Source of the DNA: an uncultured Christensenella sp.
Lineage (GTDB): Bacteria > Bacillota > Clostridia > Christensenellales > Borkfalkiaceae
Length of the DNA stretch: 27,875 bases
Reading direction: 5' to 3'
NCBI GenBank assembly: GCA_910585235.1
Contig: CAJUCM010000015.1
Location: 1-27,875 of the forward strand
The notes under the pieces were generated by a model. It did not search any database. It was not told the DNA's origin and saw nothing but the letters and a program-made list of their open reading frames with translations. Shown piece after piece: positions 7,234-15,963 of the stretch. Made by a program: the position numbers and the translations under genes. Within the stretch, counting starts at the first letter, position 1; each line of letters begins with the position of its first letter.

Positions 7234-8537
7234 AATACCATATAACGACCTACGGCTGTCAGATGAATATTCACGAGTCGGAAAAGATCGCAGGGGTGTT
7301 GAAGTCCTGCGGTTATGACGAGGAGAGCGAAGAGGAAGAGGCGGACATTATCGTCTTTAACACCTGCTGTATCCGCGAAAATGCCGAAAACCACGCGTTC
7401 GGCAATATCGGCGCGCTGAAAAAGCTGAAAAAAAGCAAGCCGTCTCTTATGATCGTCTTGGGCGGGTGCATGGCGCAGGAGGCGGGCAAAGCGGAATACT
7501 TAAAACGCAAATTTCCGTTCATCGACGTTGTATTCGGTACGCACAACTTAAACGAACTGCATTCTCTCATCGAACAAAAGCGCAATTCCAAAAAAGCGGT
7601 GATCTCGCTCAGAGAGGAGCGGGAGGCGGTCGAGGACGGAATCGTCCCCGTCCGTAAAAGTTACCCTAACGCTTGGGTGAATATCATGTACGGCTGTAAC
7701 AATTTCTGCTCGTACTGTATCGTTCCCTATGTGCGCGGGCGGGAAAAGAGCCGTTCCGCAGAAGATATTTTGAGCGAAGTGCGTTCGCTCGTTCGGGAGG
7801 GGTATAAGGAGATCACGCTTTTGGGGCAGAACGTCAATTCCTATGCGGGGAGCGGAATGCGCTTTCCCGAACTTCTGGATCAAGTCGCCTCGATCGGGGG
7901 GAATTTCCGCGTTTCGTTCATGACTTCGCACCCCAAGGATTTTTCCGAAGAACTTGTCGCGGTCATGAAGAAGCATAAAAAAATCTGCCGCAGACTACAC
8001 TTGCCTGCGCAGTCGGGAAGCGACAGGATCTTGTCGCTCATGAACCGCCGTTACACGCGGGAAAAATATTTAAGCGAAATCGCGCTGCTCAAACGGGAGA
8101 TCCCCGATTGCGAAGTGACGACCGACCTCATCGTCGGTTTTCCCACGGAGACGGAGGAGGAGTTTGAAGAGACGCTGTCCCTCGTCAAAGAAGCGGGGTT
8201 TGCGTCCGCTTTTACGTTCGTCTATTCCCCGCGGACGGGGACGAAAGCGGCGGTGATGGACGGGCAGATCCCCGAAGAAGTTTCCAAAAAACGCATTATG
8301 CGGCTCGTGGAGTGCGTCAACGATCAGACAAGGCAAAAAAGCGCGGAGTGCGTCGGAGCGGAAACGGAAATTCTCGTCGAAGATTTCGACGGAAAAAAAG
8401 ATTGTTATCTCGGACGCGATCTCTACGGCAGAATGGGATATTTCAAAAGCGATCGGGACAGGGTCGGCGAATTTGTCAGACTGAAAATTACAAAGGCGAA
8501 CGGTATTTCGCTCTACGGTGAGGAGATAAAAGAGTAA
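7230..8537 (+). CDS. miaB: tRNA-2-methylthio-N6-dimethylallyladenosine synthase MiaB
   Basis: A 435-residue radical-SAM methylthiotransferase that converts i6A37 to ms2i6A37 in tRNA. The N-terminal UPF0004 domain has the auxiliary cluster cysteines C10 (YGCQMN), C46 (NTCCIREN) and C80 (GGCMAQ). The radical-SAM cluster is C156, C160, C163 in CNNFCSYC. A TRAM domain occupies about the last 65 residues. Start ATG 7230 overlaps the sirtuin stop; the longer in-frame extension into that gene is not needed. The enzyme acts after MiaA, encoded three genes downstream in the same operon, so both steps of the modification are co-encoded. Confidence 0.96.
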   Translation: MKYHITTYGCQMNIHESEKIAGVLKSCGYDEESEEEEADIIVFNTCCIRENAENHAFGNIGALKKLKKSKPSLMIVLGGCMAQEAGKAEYLKRKFPFIDVVFGTHNLNELHSLIEQKRNSKKAVISLREEREAVEDGIVPVRKSYPNAWVNIMYGCNNFCSYCIVPYVRGREKSRSAEDILSEVRSLVREGYKEITLLGQNVNSYAGSGMRFPELLDQVASIGGNFRVSFMTSHPKDFSEELVAVMKKHKKICRRLHLPAQSGSDRILSLMNRRYTREKYLSEIALLKREIPDCEVTTDLIVGFPTETEEEFEETLSLVKEAGFASAFTFVYSPRTGTKAAVMDGQIPEEVSKKRIMRLVECVNDQTRQKSAECVGAETEILVEDFDGKKDCYLGRDLYGRMGYFKSDRDRVGEFVRLKITKANGISLYGEEIKE

Positions 8538-8539
8538 AC

Positions 8540-11101
8540 ATGGCAATTTCTCAAATGATGAAACACTATCTGGACACGAAGGAGAAGTATAAAGACTGCG
8601 TTCTCTTTTACCGTCTCGGCGATTTTTATGAAATGTTCTTTGACGACGCGGTCAAGGTCTCAAAACTGCTCGATCTGACGCTGACGGGAAAGGACTGCGG
8701 CATGAAAGAGCGCGCGCCCATGTGCGGCGTTCCCTTCCATGCGGCGGACGCCTATATTGCAAAACTCGTCGCCGCGGGGGAAAAGGTGGCGATCTGCGAA
8801 CAGCTCTCCGATCCCAAAGCGGGAAAGGGGCTTGTGGAGCGCGACGTTATCCGGATCGTCACGGCGGGAACGGTCATCGAAGAGAGCCTTTTGGACGAAA
8901 AGAAGAATAACTATATCGCCTGCGCCTATCTGAAAGAGGGAAAGTTCGCGCTTGCCTGGGCGGACATCACGACGGGGGAATTTTGCGTTTCGGAAGAGGA
9001 GAATCTGGACAGGCTTTTATCCGTGCTTATAAACCTTTCGGTCGCGGAAGTTATCTGCAACGACGAGCTTTTATTTGCCGTCAAGGACAGGGCGGAGATC
9101 GAGCGGGGCATTCTTCCCGCCTTTTCCTGTTATCTGCCTTACGCGTTTGAGAGGGGAAGCGCGGAACGCGTTCTCAAAGAACAGTTTTCCTGCGCGTCGC
9201 TCTCCGCGCTCGGATTGGACGGAAAAAAAGAGGCGGTTTCGGCGGCGGGCGCGCTCTCGGAATACCTCAACGATACGCAGAAACACGCGCTGAAAAATAT
9301 TACGAAAATTCACTTTGCCGATCATGCGGGGCAGATGAAGCTCGATCCCATTGCGGTGAGAAATCTCGATCTGTTGAAAAACAGCGCCGATTCCAAACGT
9401 TACGGGTCGCTTTTGTGGCTGATCGACAAGACCAAAACGAGTATGGGCGCAAGAAAACTCGCCTCCATGCTGACCGCGCCCCTATTGCAAAAGGATAAGA
9501 TCGAGGAGCGGCTCGACGCGGTCGAAGAGCTTTTTAACGCGACCGTCGTCACCATGGGGATCGAAGAACTTTTGGACGGGGTCAAGGACATCGAGCGTTT
9601 GACGGGGCGTATCTCGAATAAAAATCTGCAACCGCAGGATGCGCTCGCGCTCAGCAAATCGCTCGCGGTCGTTCCGTCGCTCAAATTCAGGCTCTCCGGC
9701 TTTTCTTCCAAACTTATCGGGGAAATTTCCGCTTCGCTTGCAGACCCGTCCAAACTCTGCGAACTCATCGACGGGGCGATCGCGCCGAATGCAACGACGC
9801 TCAGAGAGGGCAACTTTATTAAAGACGGTTACGATAAAGAGCTCGACAATTTAAGGAATATCAACCGCAACAGCAAGTCTGTTGCCGCCGAGCTGGAAAC
9901 GCGGGAGCGCGAGCGCACTGGGATCCGCACGCTCAAAGTCGGCTACAACCGCGTGTTCGGCTATTATATCGAAGTATCGAACGGATTCAAGGACCGCGTG
10001 CCGTACGATTACGAGCGCCGTCAGACGCTTTCGACGGGGGAGCGATATACGACGGACGAGCTGAAAGAACTCGAACGGAAAATTTTAGGGAGCGAGGACG
10101 CGGGGCGGCGGCTCGAAGAGCATTTCTATTCGGAGCTTATGAACATTCTCGAACGGAATATCCCCGTATTCCAGCAGATTTCCTCCGCGATCGCGCTTCT
10201 CGACGTATTGCTGTCCTTTGCGAACGTCGCCAAGGCAAACCGCTATTGCCGTCCCGAAATCTTAGAAGAGGGCGCGCTCGAAATCACGGACGGGCGTCAC
10301 CCCGTCGTCGAGGCGATCTCCAAAGAGCGCTTTGTGCCGAACGACTGTATGCTGGACGCGGGCGAAAACCGCACCATGATCATCACGGGTCCCAACATGG
10401 CGGGAAAAAGTACCTATTTAAGGCAGGTCGCGCTCATCGTTTTAATGGCACAGATCGGCTGTTTCGTTCCCGCAAAGAGCGCAAAAATTCCGCTCTGCGA
10501 CCGTATTTTTACAAGGATCGGCGCGAGCGATAATCTCATTCTCGATCAGAGTACGTTCATGGTGGAGATGACGGAGGTCGCCAATATTTTGCGGAACGCC
10601 ACTTCCAAGAGCTTGCTGATTTTGGACGAGGTGGGCAGGGGAACAAGCACTTACGACGGGCTCTCCATTGCCTGGTCGGTCATCGAATATTTGACGGAAC
10701 AGGTGCGCGCCAAGACCTTTTTTGCAACGCACTATCATGAGCTTACCGAACTCGAAGGCAAGCTCGACGGCGTCAAGAATTATAAGATCAGCGTCAAGGA
10801 AGTGGGCGGTTCGATTGTTTTTTTGCGTAAAATTTTACGCGGCGGCGCGTCCCGCAGTTTTGGCGTGGAAGTCGCCTCGCTTGCGGGGATTCCCGAAGAG
10901 GTGATCGTAAGGGCGAAAACCATTCTGAAATCGTTGGAGCGCAACGACGTGAACGGCTTGCCTGCTCCCGAAGTTCGTGAAGAGGAGCCGTCCGCCGAGG
11001 AGCTTTCGATCGCAAACGAACTGCGGGAAATCGACGTCAATTCTCTCACGCCCATGCAAGCGTTGAGCCTGCTCTCCGATTGGAAGGAGAAACTGCAATG
11101 A
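8540..11101 (+). CDS. mutS: DNA mismatch repair protein MutS
   Basis: An 853-residue, full-length mismatch-recognition ATPase. The N-terminal mismatch-binding domain has the Phe-x-Glu motif within GDFYEMFFDD. The core and clamp domains follow, then the ATPase with Walker A GPNMAGKST (617-625), Walker B LLILDEVGRG (D696, E697) and the following STYDG. The C-terminus keeps the short helix-rich tail (SLTPMQALSLL). It starts at ATG 8540, two bases after the miaB stop, behind a purine-rich GAGGAGATAAAAGAG. The stop overlaps mutL by ATGA, so the two repair proteins are translationally coupled. Confidence 0.97.
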   Translation: MAISQMMKHYLDTKEKYKDCVLFYRLGDFYEMFFDDAVKVSKLLDLTLTGKDCGMKERAPMCGVPFHAADAYIAKLVAAGEKVAICEQLSDPKAGKGLVERDVIRIVTAGTVIEESLLDEKKNNYIACAYLKEGKFALAWADITTGEFCVSEEENLDRLLSVLINLSVAEVICNDELLFAVKDRAEIERGILPAFSCYLPYAFERGSAERVLKEQFSCASLSALGLDGKKEAVSAAGALSEYLNDTQKHALKNITKIHFADHAGQMKLDPIAVRNLDLLKNSADSKRYGSLLWLIDKTKTSMGARKLASMLTAPLLQKDKIEERLDAVEELFNATVVTMGIEELLDGVKDIERLTGRISNKNLQPQDALALSKSLAVVPSLKFRLSGFSSKLIGEISASLADPSKLCELIDGAIAPNATTLREGNFIKDGYDKELDNLRNINRNSKSVAAELETRERERTGIRTLKVGYNRVFGYYIEVSNGFKDRVPYDYERRQTLSTGERYTTDELKELERKILGSEDAGRRLEEHFYSELMNILERNIPVFQQISSAIALLDVLLSFANVAKANRYCRPEILEEGALEITDGRHPVVEAISKERFVPNDCMLDAGENRTMIITGPNMAGKSTYLRQVALIVLMAQIGCFVPAKSAKIPLCDRIFTRIGASDNLILDQSTFMVEMTEVANILRNATSKSLLILDEVGRGTSTYDGLSIAWSVIEYLTEQVRAKTFFATHYHELTELEGKLDGVKNYKISVKEVGGSIVFLRKILRGGASRSFGVEVASLAGIPEEVIVRAKTILKSLERNDVNGLPAPEVREEEPSAEELSIANELREIDVNSLTPMQALSLLSDWKEKLQ

Positions 11102-12978
11102 TCAATATTTTATCGAAAGAAATCTATAATAAAATCGCGGCGGGCGAAGTGGTCGACAGACCTTATTCCGTCGTCAAAGAGCTCGTCGAAAACGCGATCG
11201 ACGCGGAGGCGACGGAAATCACCGTGGAGATCGAGGGCGGCGGCAAGCAATGCGTGCGCGTTACGGACAACGGCAAGGGAATTTCCAAGGAGGATTTGCC
11301 CCGCGCCTATCTTCCGCACGCGACGAGCAAGCTGAAAACGGCGGACGATCTGTTTGCGGTCGCAACGCTCGGATTCCGCGGCGAGGCGCTCGCTTCGATT
11401 GCGGCGGTGTCCCGCATGAAGATCGTCTCGAAAAAAGCGGGGGAGAGCGCATATTCGCTCTCGTCCGACGGAGGCGTCATGGGCGAAGTTACCGAGGCGG
11501 CGGGGGCGGACGGTACGGAAGTCACTGTCAGAGACCTCTTTTTCAATACGCCCGCACGCCTTAAATTCCTGAAATCGGATATGCAGGAGGAGGGGGAAGT
11601 ATCGAACATGATGGCGCGTTTCATGCTCTCCCGTCCGAACGTTTCCTTTACTTACCGCATAAACGGAAAACTCAAATACCGCTCGTTCGGCGACGGTCTC
11701 GAATCTGCGCTTGCCGCCGTCTATGGCAAGGACACGGTAGAGAAGTGCTACGAAATTTCTGCCGATAAACACGGGATACGCATTTACGGCTATCTCGGCA
11801 ATCAGAATTTTTCAAAGGCGAACCGCAGTTATCAGAGCCTGTTCGTCAACGGGCGCTACGTCGTCAACCAGACGGTGGGGGCGGCGGTTACGAACGCTTA
11901 CGGCGCGTATCTCATGAAACGGCAGTTTCCCTTTTTCGTGCTGTTTTTAGACGTTCCCGCCGAGATCGTGGACGTAAACGTACACCCCAACAAGGCGGAC
12001 GTGCGCTTTGCGGACAATCAGATCATTTACGGATGCGTCTATTCCGTCGTGTCGGCGGTGCTTGACGGAAATTCCAAAGCGCTCGAATACCTCGTTTCCG
12101 CGAAACCTGCGGTCAAGGCGGTGCAGGAAGAAATCCCGATCTCGTCTCCCGAATTGCCGAAGAGTACGATGCCCGCAAAACCCGTTTCAAAGCCCGTTAT
12201 GAATTACGAACAGGCGAAAAAGGAACTCTCGTTCGACGTATCGCCCGTGGGCGGAAGAACGCCCGCGCCCCGTCTCTTTGACGACGGACCTTTTACGATG
12301 AAAGTCGCTTCTCCCGCGCCGCAGGAGAAAGAAAAGGACGCGTTCGAGGAGAACCGCGCCGCGCTTCTGGAACAGGAAAAGAAGCGTCAGGAGAAGATCG
12401 ACCCCGCAACGCTCAGTTATAAAGGGGAGCTTTTCCGCACTTATCTCATCTATGAGATCGGCGACGACGCCTATTTTATCGATCAGCACGCGGCGCACGA
12501 AAGATTGATCTACAACCGTCTCGTTGCCCGCACGAAAACGCGGGAGGCGCTCTCCCAGCCCATGCTGCTCCCGTTTGTTCTGAACGTGAATGCGGAAGAG
12601 TATGCGTTTCTTGCAAAACAGCTTCCGTTTTTGAGGGAACTCGGATTCGAGGCGGAGGAATTCGGCGGTACGAGTATTAAAGTCTCCGCGGTGCCTCTCG
12701 ACTTACAGGGGATCGATCTCGATGCCTTCTTCGGGGAAGTGCTTGCTACGATGGAGAGTTATCGCGGAATCAAACTTGCGGAGCTTCTCAAAGATAAACT
12801 TGCAAGCGCGGCGTGCAAAGCGGCGGTCAAAGGGGGAGAGTATCTTTCGGACGAAGAAGTGAAATCGCTCATTCGCGAAATGGACGGGGATATGGGCTTG
12901 CGCTGTCCGCACGGCAGACCCGTCGCCGTCAAAATGAAAAAGAGCGAACTTGAAAAGCTCTTCAAAAGGATCGTATGA
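11098..12978 (+). CDS. mutL: DNA mismatch repair protein MutL
   Basis: A 626-residue GHKL ATPase that couples MutS recognition to strand incision. N-terminal motifs are KIAAGEVVDRP, ELVENAIDA, VTDNGKGI and TLGFRGEAL. The linker (about 345-440) is Pro/Lys/Glu-rich. The C-terminal dimerisation/endonuclease domain has DQHAAHE (D462-E468), ACKAAVKGG and CPHGRPVAV, which mark the nicking type of MutL found in species without MutH. One oddity: the endonuclease consensus DQHA(X)2E(X)4E ends in Asn (N473) here instead of Glu. ATG 11098 follows AAGGAG at 11084-11089 with good spacing and overlaps the mutS stop. Confidence 0.96.
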   Translation: MINILSKEIYNKIAAGEVVDRPYSVVKELVENAIDAEATEITVEIEGGGKQCVRVTDNGKGISKEDLPRAYLPHATSKLKTADDLFAVATLGFRGEALASIAAVSRMKIVSKKAGESAYSLSSDGGVMGEVTEAAGADGTEVTVRDLFFNTPARLKFLKSDMQEEGEVSNMMARFMLSRPNVSFTYRINGKLKYRSFGDGLESALAAVYGKDTVEKCYEISADKHGIRIYGYLGNQNFSKANRSYQSLFVNGRYVVNQTVGAAVTNAYGAYLMKRQFPFFVLFLDVPAEIVDVNVHPNKADVRFADNQIIYGCVYSVVSAVLDGNSKALEYLVSAKPAVKAVQEEIPISSPELPKSTMPAKPVSKPVMNYEQAKKELSFDVSPVGGRTPAPRLFDDGPFTMKVASPAPQEKEKDAFEENRAALLEQEKKRQEKIDPATLSYKGELFRTYLIYEIGDDAYFIDQHAAHERLIYNRLVARTKTREALSQPMLLPFVLNVNAEEYAFLAKQLPFLRELGFEAEEFGGTSIKVSAVPLDLQGIDLDAFFGEVLATMESYRGIKLAELLKDKLASAACKAAVKGGEYLSDEEVKSLIREMDGDMGLRCPHGRPVAVKMKKSELEKLFKRIV

Positions 12979-13883
12979 AAGTCATCGTCATCTGCGGAGC
13001 GACCGCAACCGGCAAAAGCGAGCTTGCGGTAGAGTGCGCAAAACGGCTGGACGGCGAGATTATCTCCTGCGACGCGTTTCTCGTCTATCGCGGGCTGAAT
13101 ATCGGCACCGCAAAGCCCGACGAACGCGAGCGGGGAGGGATCCCGCACTACATGATTGACGTCGCCGATCCCCGCGATAAATTTTCGGTGAGCGATTTTG
13201 AAGGGCTTGCGCTTCCCGTCTTAAAGGATATTTTATCGCGCGGTAAAACGCCGATCCTCTGCGGGGGTACGGGCTTCTATATGAACGCGCTTTTGTATTC
13301 GCAATCGTTCGGGAACGCGCCCGCAGACGAGGCGATCCGCAAGGAATACGAGGAAATTCTGCACGAAAGGGGAAAGGAATATCTGCACGGGTTATTGCGC
13401 GAGGTCGATCCCGAAAGCGCGGAAATTCTTCATGTCAACGATACGGTGCGCGTCATTCGCGCGCTGGAAATTTTCAGACTCACGGGCAGAAAAAAATCCG
13501 AACAGCACGACGAAAAAATCCCGCGCTATCCGTTTATAAGTTTTGCGTTCGACTACCCGCGAGGGGAGCTGTACGAACGCATCGAAAGGCGCGTCGATCA
13601 AATGATAGCGGCGGGACTGGTGGACGAAGTCAAGGGGCTTTTGGAAAGCGGAGTGCCCGAAAATGCGCAGTGTATGCAGGGGATCGGCTATAAAGAAGTG
13701 GTCGAAACCTTAAAAAATAATCAATTACAAAGTACTATGTCAGACATAATTAAGAAAAATACGCGGAATTATGCCAAAAGACAGCTCACTTTCTTCAAAC
13801 GAGAAGAAAATTTGCATTGGCTGAAACCGATGAGCGCAGAGAACGCGGCGGAGGAAATCGTAAAAATTTATGAGAACAGATGA
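12975..13883 (+). CDS. miaA: tRNA dimethylallyltransferase MiaA
   Basis: A 302-residue enzyme that adds a dimethylallyl group to A37 of tRNAs reading UNN codons, the substrate for MiaB. It has the P-loop GATATGKS (8-15), the block DAFLVYRGLNIGTAKP (a variant of the common DSxxVY), CGGTGFY, and the C-terminal RNYAKRQLTFFKRE. Start ATG 12975 overlaps the mutL stop. An AT-rich patch at about 13710-13760 carries copy 2 of a 21-bp repeat, but the protein there keeps normal family length. The 3' end overlaps the next gene by 14 bases. Confidence 0.96.
   Translation: MKVIVICGATATGKSELAVECAKRLDGEIISCDAFLVYRGLNIGTAKPDERERGGIPHYMIDVADPRDKFSVSDFEGLALPVLKDILSRGKTPILCGGTGFYMNALLYSQSFGNAPADEAIRKEYEEILHERGKEYLHGLLREVDPESAEILHVNDTVRVIRALEIFRLTGRKKSEQHDEKIPRYPFISFAFDYPRGELYERIERRVDQMIAAGLVDEVKGLLESGVPENAQCMQGIGYKEVVETLKNNQLQSTMSDIIKKNTRNYAKRQLTFFKREENLHWLKPMSAENAAEEIVKIYENR
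13731..13751. repeat. 21-bp palindrome-containing repeat, copy 2 (inside miaA)
   Basis: The + strand reads AGTACT, A, TGTC, A, GACATAATT, with core palindrome TATGTC-A-GACATA. It matches copy 1 in the class A PBP gene at 19 of 21 positions but lies in the sense orientation of its host gene. The surrounding 50 bases are clearly more AT-rich than the rest of miaA. Confidence 0.4.
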
Positions 13884-15087
13884 GATCATAATAAGCGCGG
13901 AAGAGCGGTTGAAACCGCTCTTTGAACAAATCGACGGGATCGCTCTTTTTAATCAGGAAAAGGTGCTTTCCGCATTTTCAGAAGAGCGGATCGCAATGCG
14001 GCATTTTATGCAGTCGAACGGCTACGGTTACGGCGACGAGGGCAGGGATTCGCTCGGCAAAGTTTTTGCCCGTACCTTCGGCGCGGAGAGGGCGATTGTG
14101 TCGCCCGCGCTTTTGAGCGGAACACATACGATCACCGTCGCGCTCTTCGGAATTCTGCGTCCCGATGACCGTGCGCTCATTATTACGGGAACGCCCTACG
14201 ATACCATTCGGAAAGTTCTCTGGGGCGAGGGGAACGGGTCCTTCCGCGACTTCGGAATTTCGTTCGATACCGTAGAACTTCAAAACGGAAAAGTCGATTT
14301 TCCCGCGGTTTCCGATAGGCTCAAAAAGCATGATTATAAAATGGTGTATATCCAGCGTTCGCGCGGCTATGAGCTCCGCGATTCCTTTACGGTCGGCGAG
14401 ATCGAAAAAATGTGTTCGTTCGTCCGTGCGTGCGGGTTCGGGGGCTGTATCTTCTGCGACAACTGCTACGGGGAGTTCTGCGAAACGAAAGAGCCGACGG
14501 AAGTCGGAGCCGATCTGATCGCGGGCTCGCTCATCAAAAATCCGGGGGGCGGACTTGCCCCCACGGGAGGGTATATTGCGGGCAGAGAGGCGTTTATGGA
14601 GCTTGTAGAGGGTCGCCTGACTGCGCCCTCGGTCGGCGCGGAGGTCGGTTCCTATGCGTACGGCTACCGGCAGTTCTATCAGGGATTCTTTTTGGCGCCG
14701 CACGTCGTGTCCGAGATCTTAAAGGGGGGGCTTTTGATCGGCGCCTGTCTCGAATCGCTCGGCTATACGACTTATCCGAAAGCGGACGGTGTCCCCGCGG
14801 ATATTACCCGCGCCGTCCGCTTCGATACGGAAAAACAGCTCACCGATTTTATCGTTTCGGTGCAGGAATGTTCGCCCGTCGATTCTTTTGTGCGCCCCGA
14901 AGCGTGGGATATGCCCGGTTATGAAAATAAAGTCATCATGGCGGCAGGAACGTTCGTTTCGGGAGCGACGAGCGAGCTTTCGGCGGACGCGCCGATTAGA
15001 GTTCCTTACGTCGCCTATTTTCAGGGCGGGCTGACTTACGAGCATCTGAAAATCGCCTGCAAACGGATATTGGAAAAGTTGATGTAA
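13870..15087 (+). CDS. Methionine gamma-lyase-family PLP protein (YnbB-like)
   Basis: A 405-residue PLP-dependent protein of the family annotated as methionine gamma-lyase or 'aluminium resistance protein', found next to miaA in Bacillota (YnbB in Bacillus subtilis). Recognisable parts are GYGYGDEGRDSLG (51-63), the cofactor-binding stretch with SPALLSGTHTI, the presumed PLP lysine K223 in SLIKNPGGG, and APTGGYIAG. The true substrate is not established for this subfamily, so the name should be read as a family name. The ATG lies inside the miaA 3' end (14-base overlap), indicating coupling. The hfq gene often found between miaA and ynbB in bacilli is absent here. Confidence 0.88.
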   Translation: MRTDEIIISAEERLKPLFEQIDGIALFNQEKVLSAFSEERIAMRHFMQSNGYGYGDEGRDSLGKVFARTFGAERAIVSPALLSGTHTITVALFGILRPDDRALIITGTPYDTIRKVLWGEGNGSFRDFGISFDTVELQNGKVDFPAVSDRLKKHDYKMVYIQRSRGYELRDSFTVGEIEKMCSFVRACGFGGCIFCDNCYGEFCETKEPTEVGADLIAGSLIKNPGGGLAPTGGYIAGREAFMELVEGRLTAPSVGAEVGSYAYGYRQFYQGFFLAPHVVSEILKGGLLIGACLESLGYTTYPKADGVPADITRAVRFDTEKQLTDFIVSVQECSPVDSFVRPEAWDMPGYENKVIMAAGTFVSGATSELSADAPIRVPYVAYFQGGLTYEHLKIACKRILEKLM

Positions 15088-15107
15088 TTTTATTTTAAGG
15101 GGGAATT

Positions 15108-15884
15108 ATGAAAGCGAAAAAATTTTTAATGATTCCGTTGGCTTGCGTTCTGACGTGTATTTTGTTTTTATTGAGCAGTTGCACTAACCCGTGGAAGGTA
15201 AAAAGGGAAGAAAAAGGCTTTTATTATGCTTTTTGCGACCAATACGGCGATTGGACCAAAAACGAAAAAAAGGCGGTTTTGGCAGTGATTTTAGGGCGGA
15301 CGGATGACCAAAAAGCCGTTGATGAGCTGATCATTCCGCAAGAACTCGGCGGGTTTCCCGTAAAACAAATCGGGGGAATTTTTCGCCCGCTCGAAGGGGG
15401 AGACGAGGTTTACAGCATAAACTGCGAAAACGTCGGTAAAATAATTATCAACCATTCTTGCACTCTGACAAACGCTTTTAGCCGCCTTAGCGGAGAATTG
15501 GAGATAAACGCCGACGTACTGATAGATACCGCCTCTCAATTTGTTTTTTACAGTTACCGTACTATCAGAAAGCTGATAAGGTTTAATATCGATTTGCAAT
15601 CTTTAACCGATTATGAAAAATGGTCGGATTTATGGAATTACGATTGGGGTGTTGCCGAGGACAAAGAATTAAAACTGATCGAATTTAATGCCGACGGCGG
15701 ACGGCAAAAGACCTATGCTTACGTCGTGCAAATCAATTCATGCGTTATACCGCCCGAACCGCCGACAAAGGCAGGCTACACGTTTGTGGGGTGGTTTGAC
15801 GAAAATTACGAAAACGAATGGGATTTTGAAACCGATCAAGTGACTGAAAATATGACGCTGTATGCAAAGTGGATAGCGTCTTAA
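15108..15884 (+). CDS. Putative lipoprotein with InlB-type B-repeat
   Basis: A 258-residue secreted lipoprotein. The signal peptide (1-24) ends in the lipobox LLSSC with C25 as lipidation site. The middle (about 30-215) matches no domain I recognise. The C-terminal 40 residues form a Listeria-Bacteroides (Flg_new/InlB B-type) repeat with GYTFVGWFDENY and MTLYAKW, common in surface proteins of gut Clostridia. A strong AAGGGGGA Shine-Dalgarno precedes ATG 15108. Base composition is markedly more AT-rich than the preceding genes, and the gene sits at the end of a conserved operon just before a terminator, consistent with later acquisition. Function unknown; surface location is inferred. Confidence 0.8.
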   Translation: MKAKKFLMIPLACVLTCILFLLSSCTNPWKVKREEKGFYYAFCDQYGDWTKNEKKAVLAVILGRTDDQKAVDELIIPQELGGFPVKQIGGIFRPLEGGDEVYSINCENVGKIIINHSCTLTNAFSRLSGELEINADVLIDTASQFVFYSYRTIRKLIRFNIDLQSLTDYEKWSDLWNYDWGVAEDKELKLIEFNADGGRQKTYAYVVQINSCVIPPEPPTKAGYTFVGWFDENYENEWDFETDQVTENMTLYAKWIAS

Positions 15885-15921
15885 ACCGAGTGAAACTAAA
15901 TTACAATTTATCAGGCAATAT

Positions 15922-15954
15922 AAAAGAGCGAAGATTTTATCTTCGCTCTTTTTA
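15922..15954. terminator. Bidirectional intrinsic terminator
   Basis: A 14-bp perfect stem (15922-15935 with 15939-15952) around a TTT loop. The stem contains GAGCGAAGAT and ends in A/T tracts on both sides, giving a U-run in either direction. It lies between the + strand lipoprotein gene and the - strand potD gene and can end both transcripts. Confidence 0.9.
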
Positions 15955-15963
15955 TAAGGTTTT

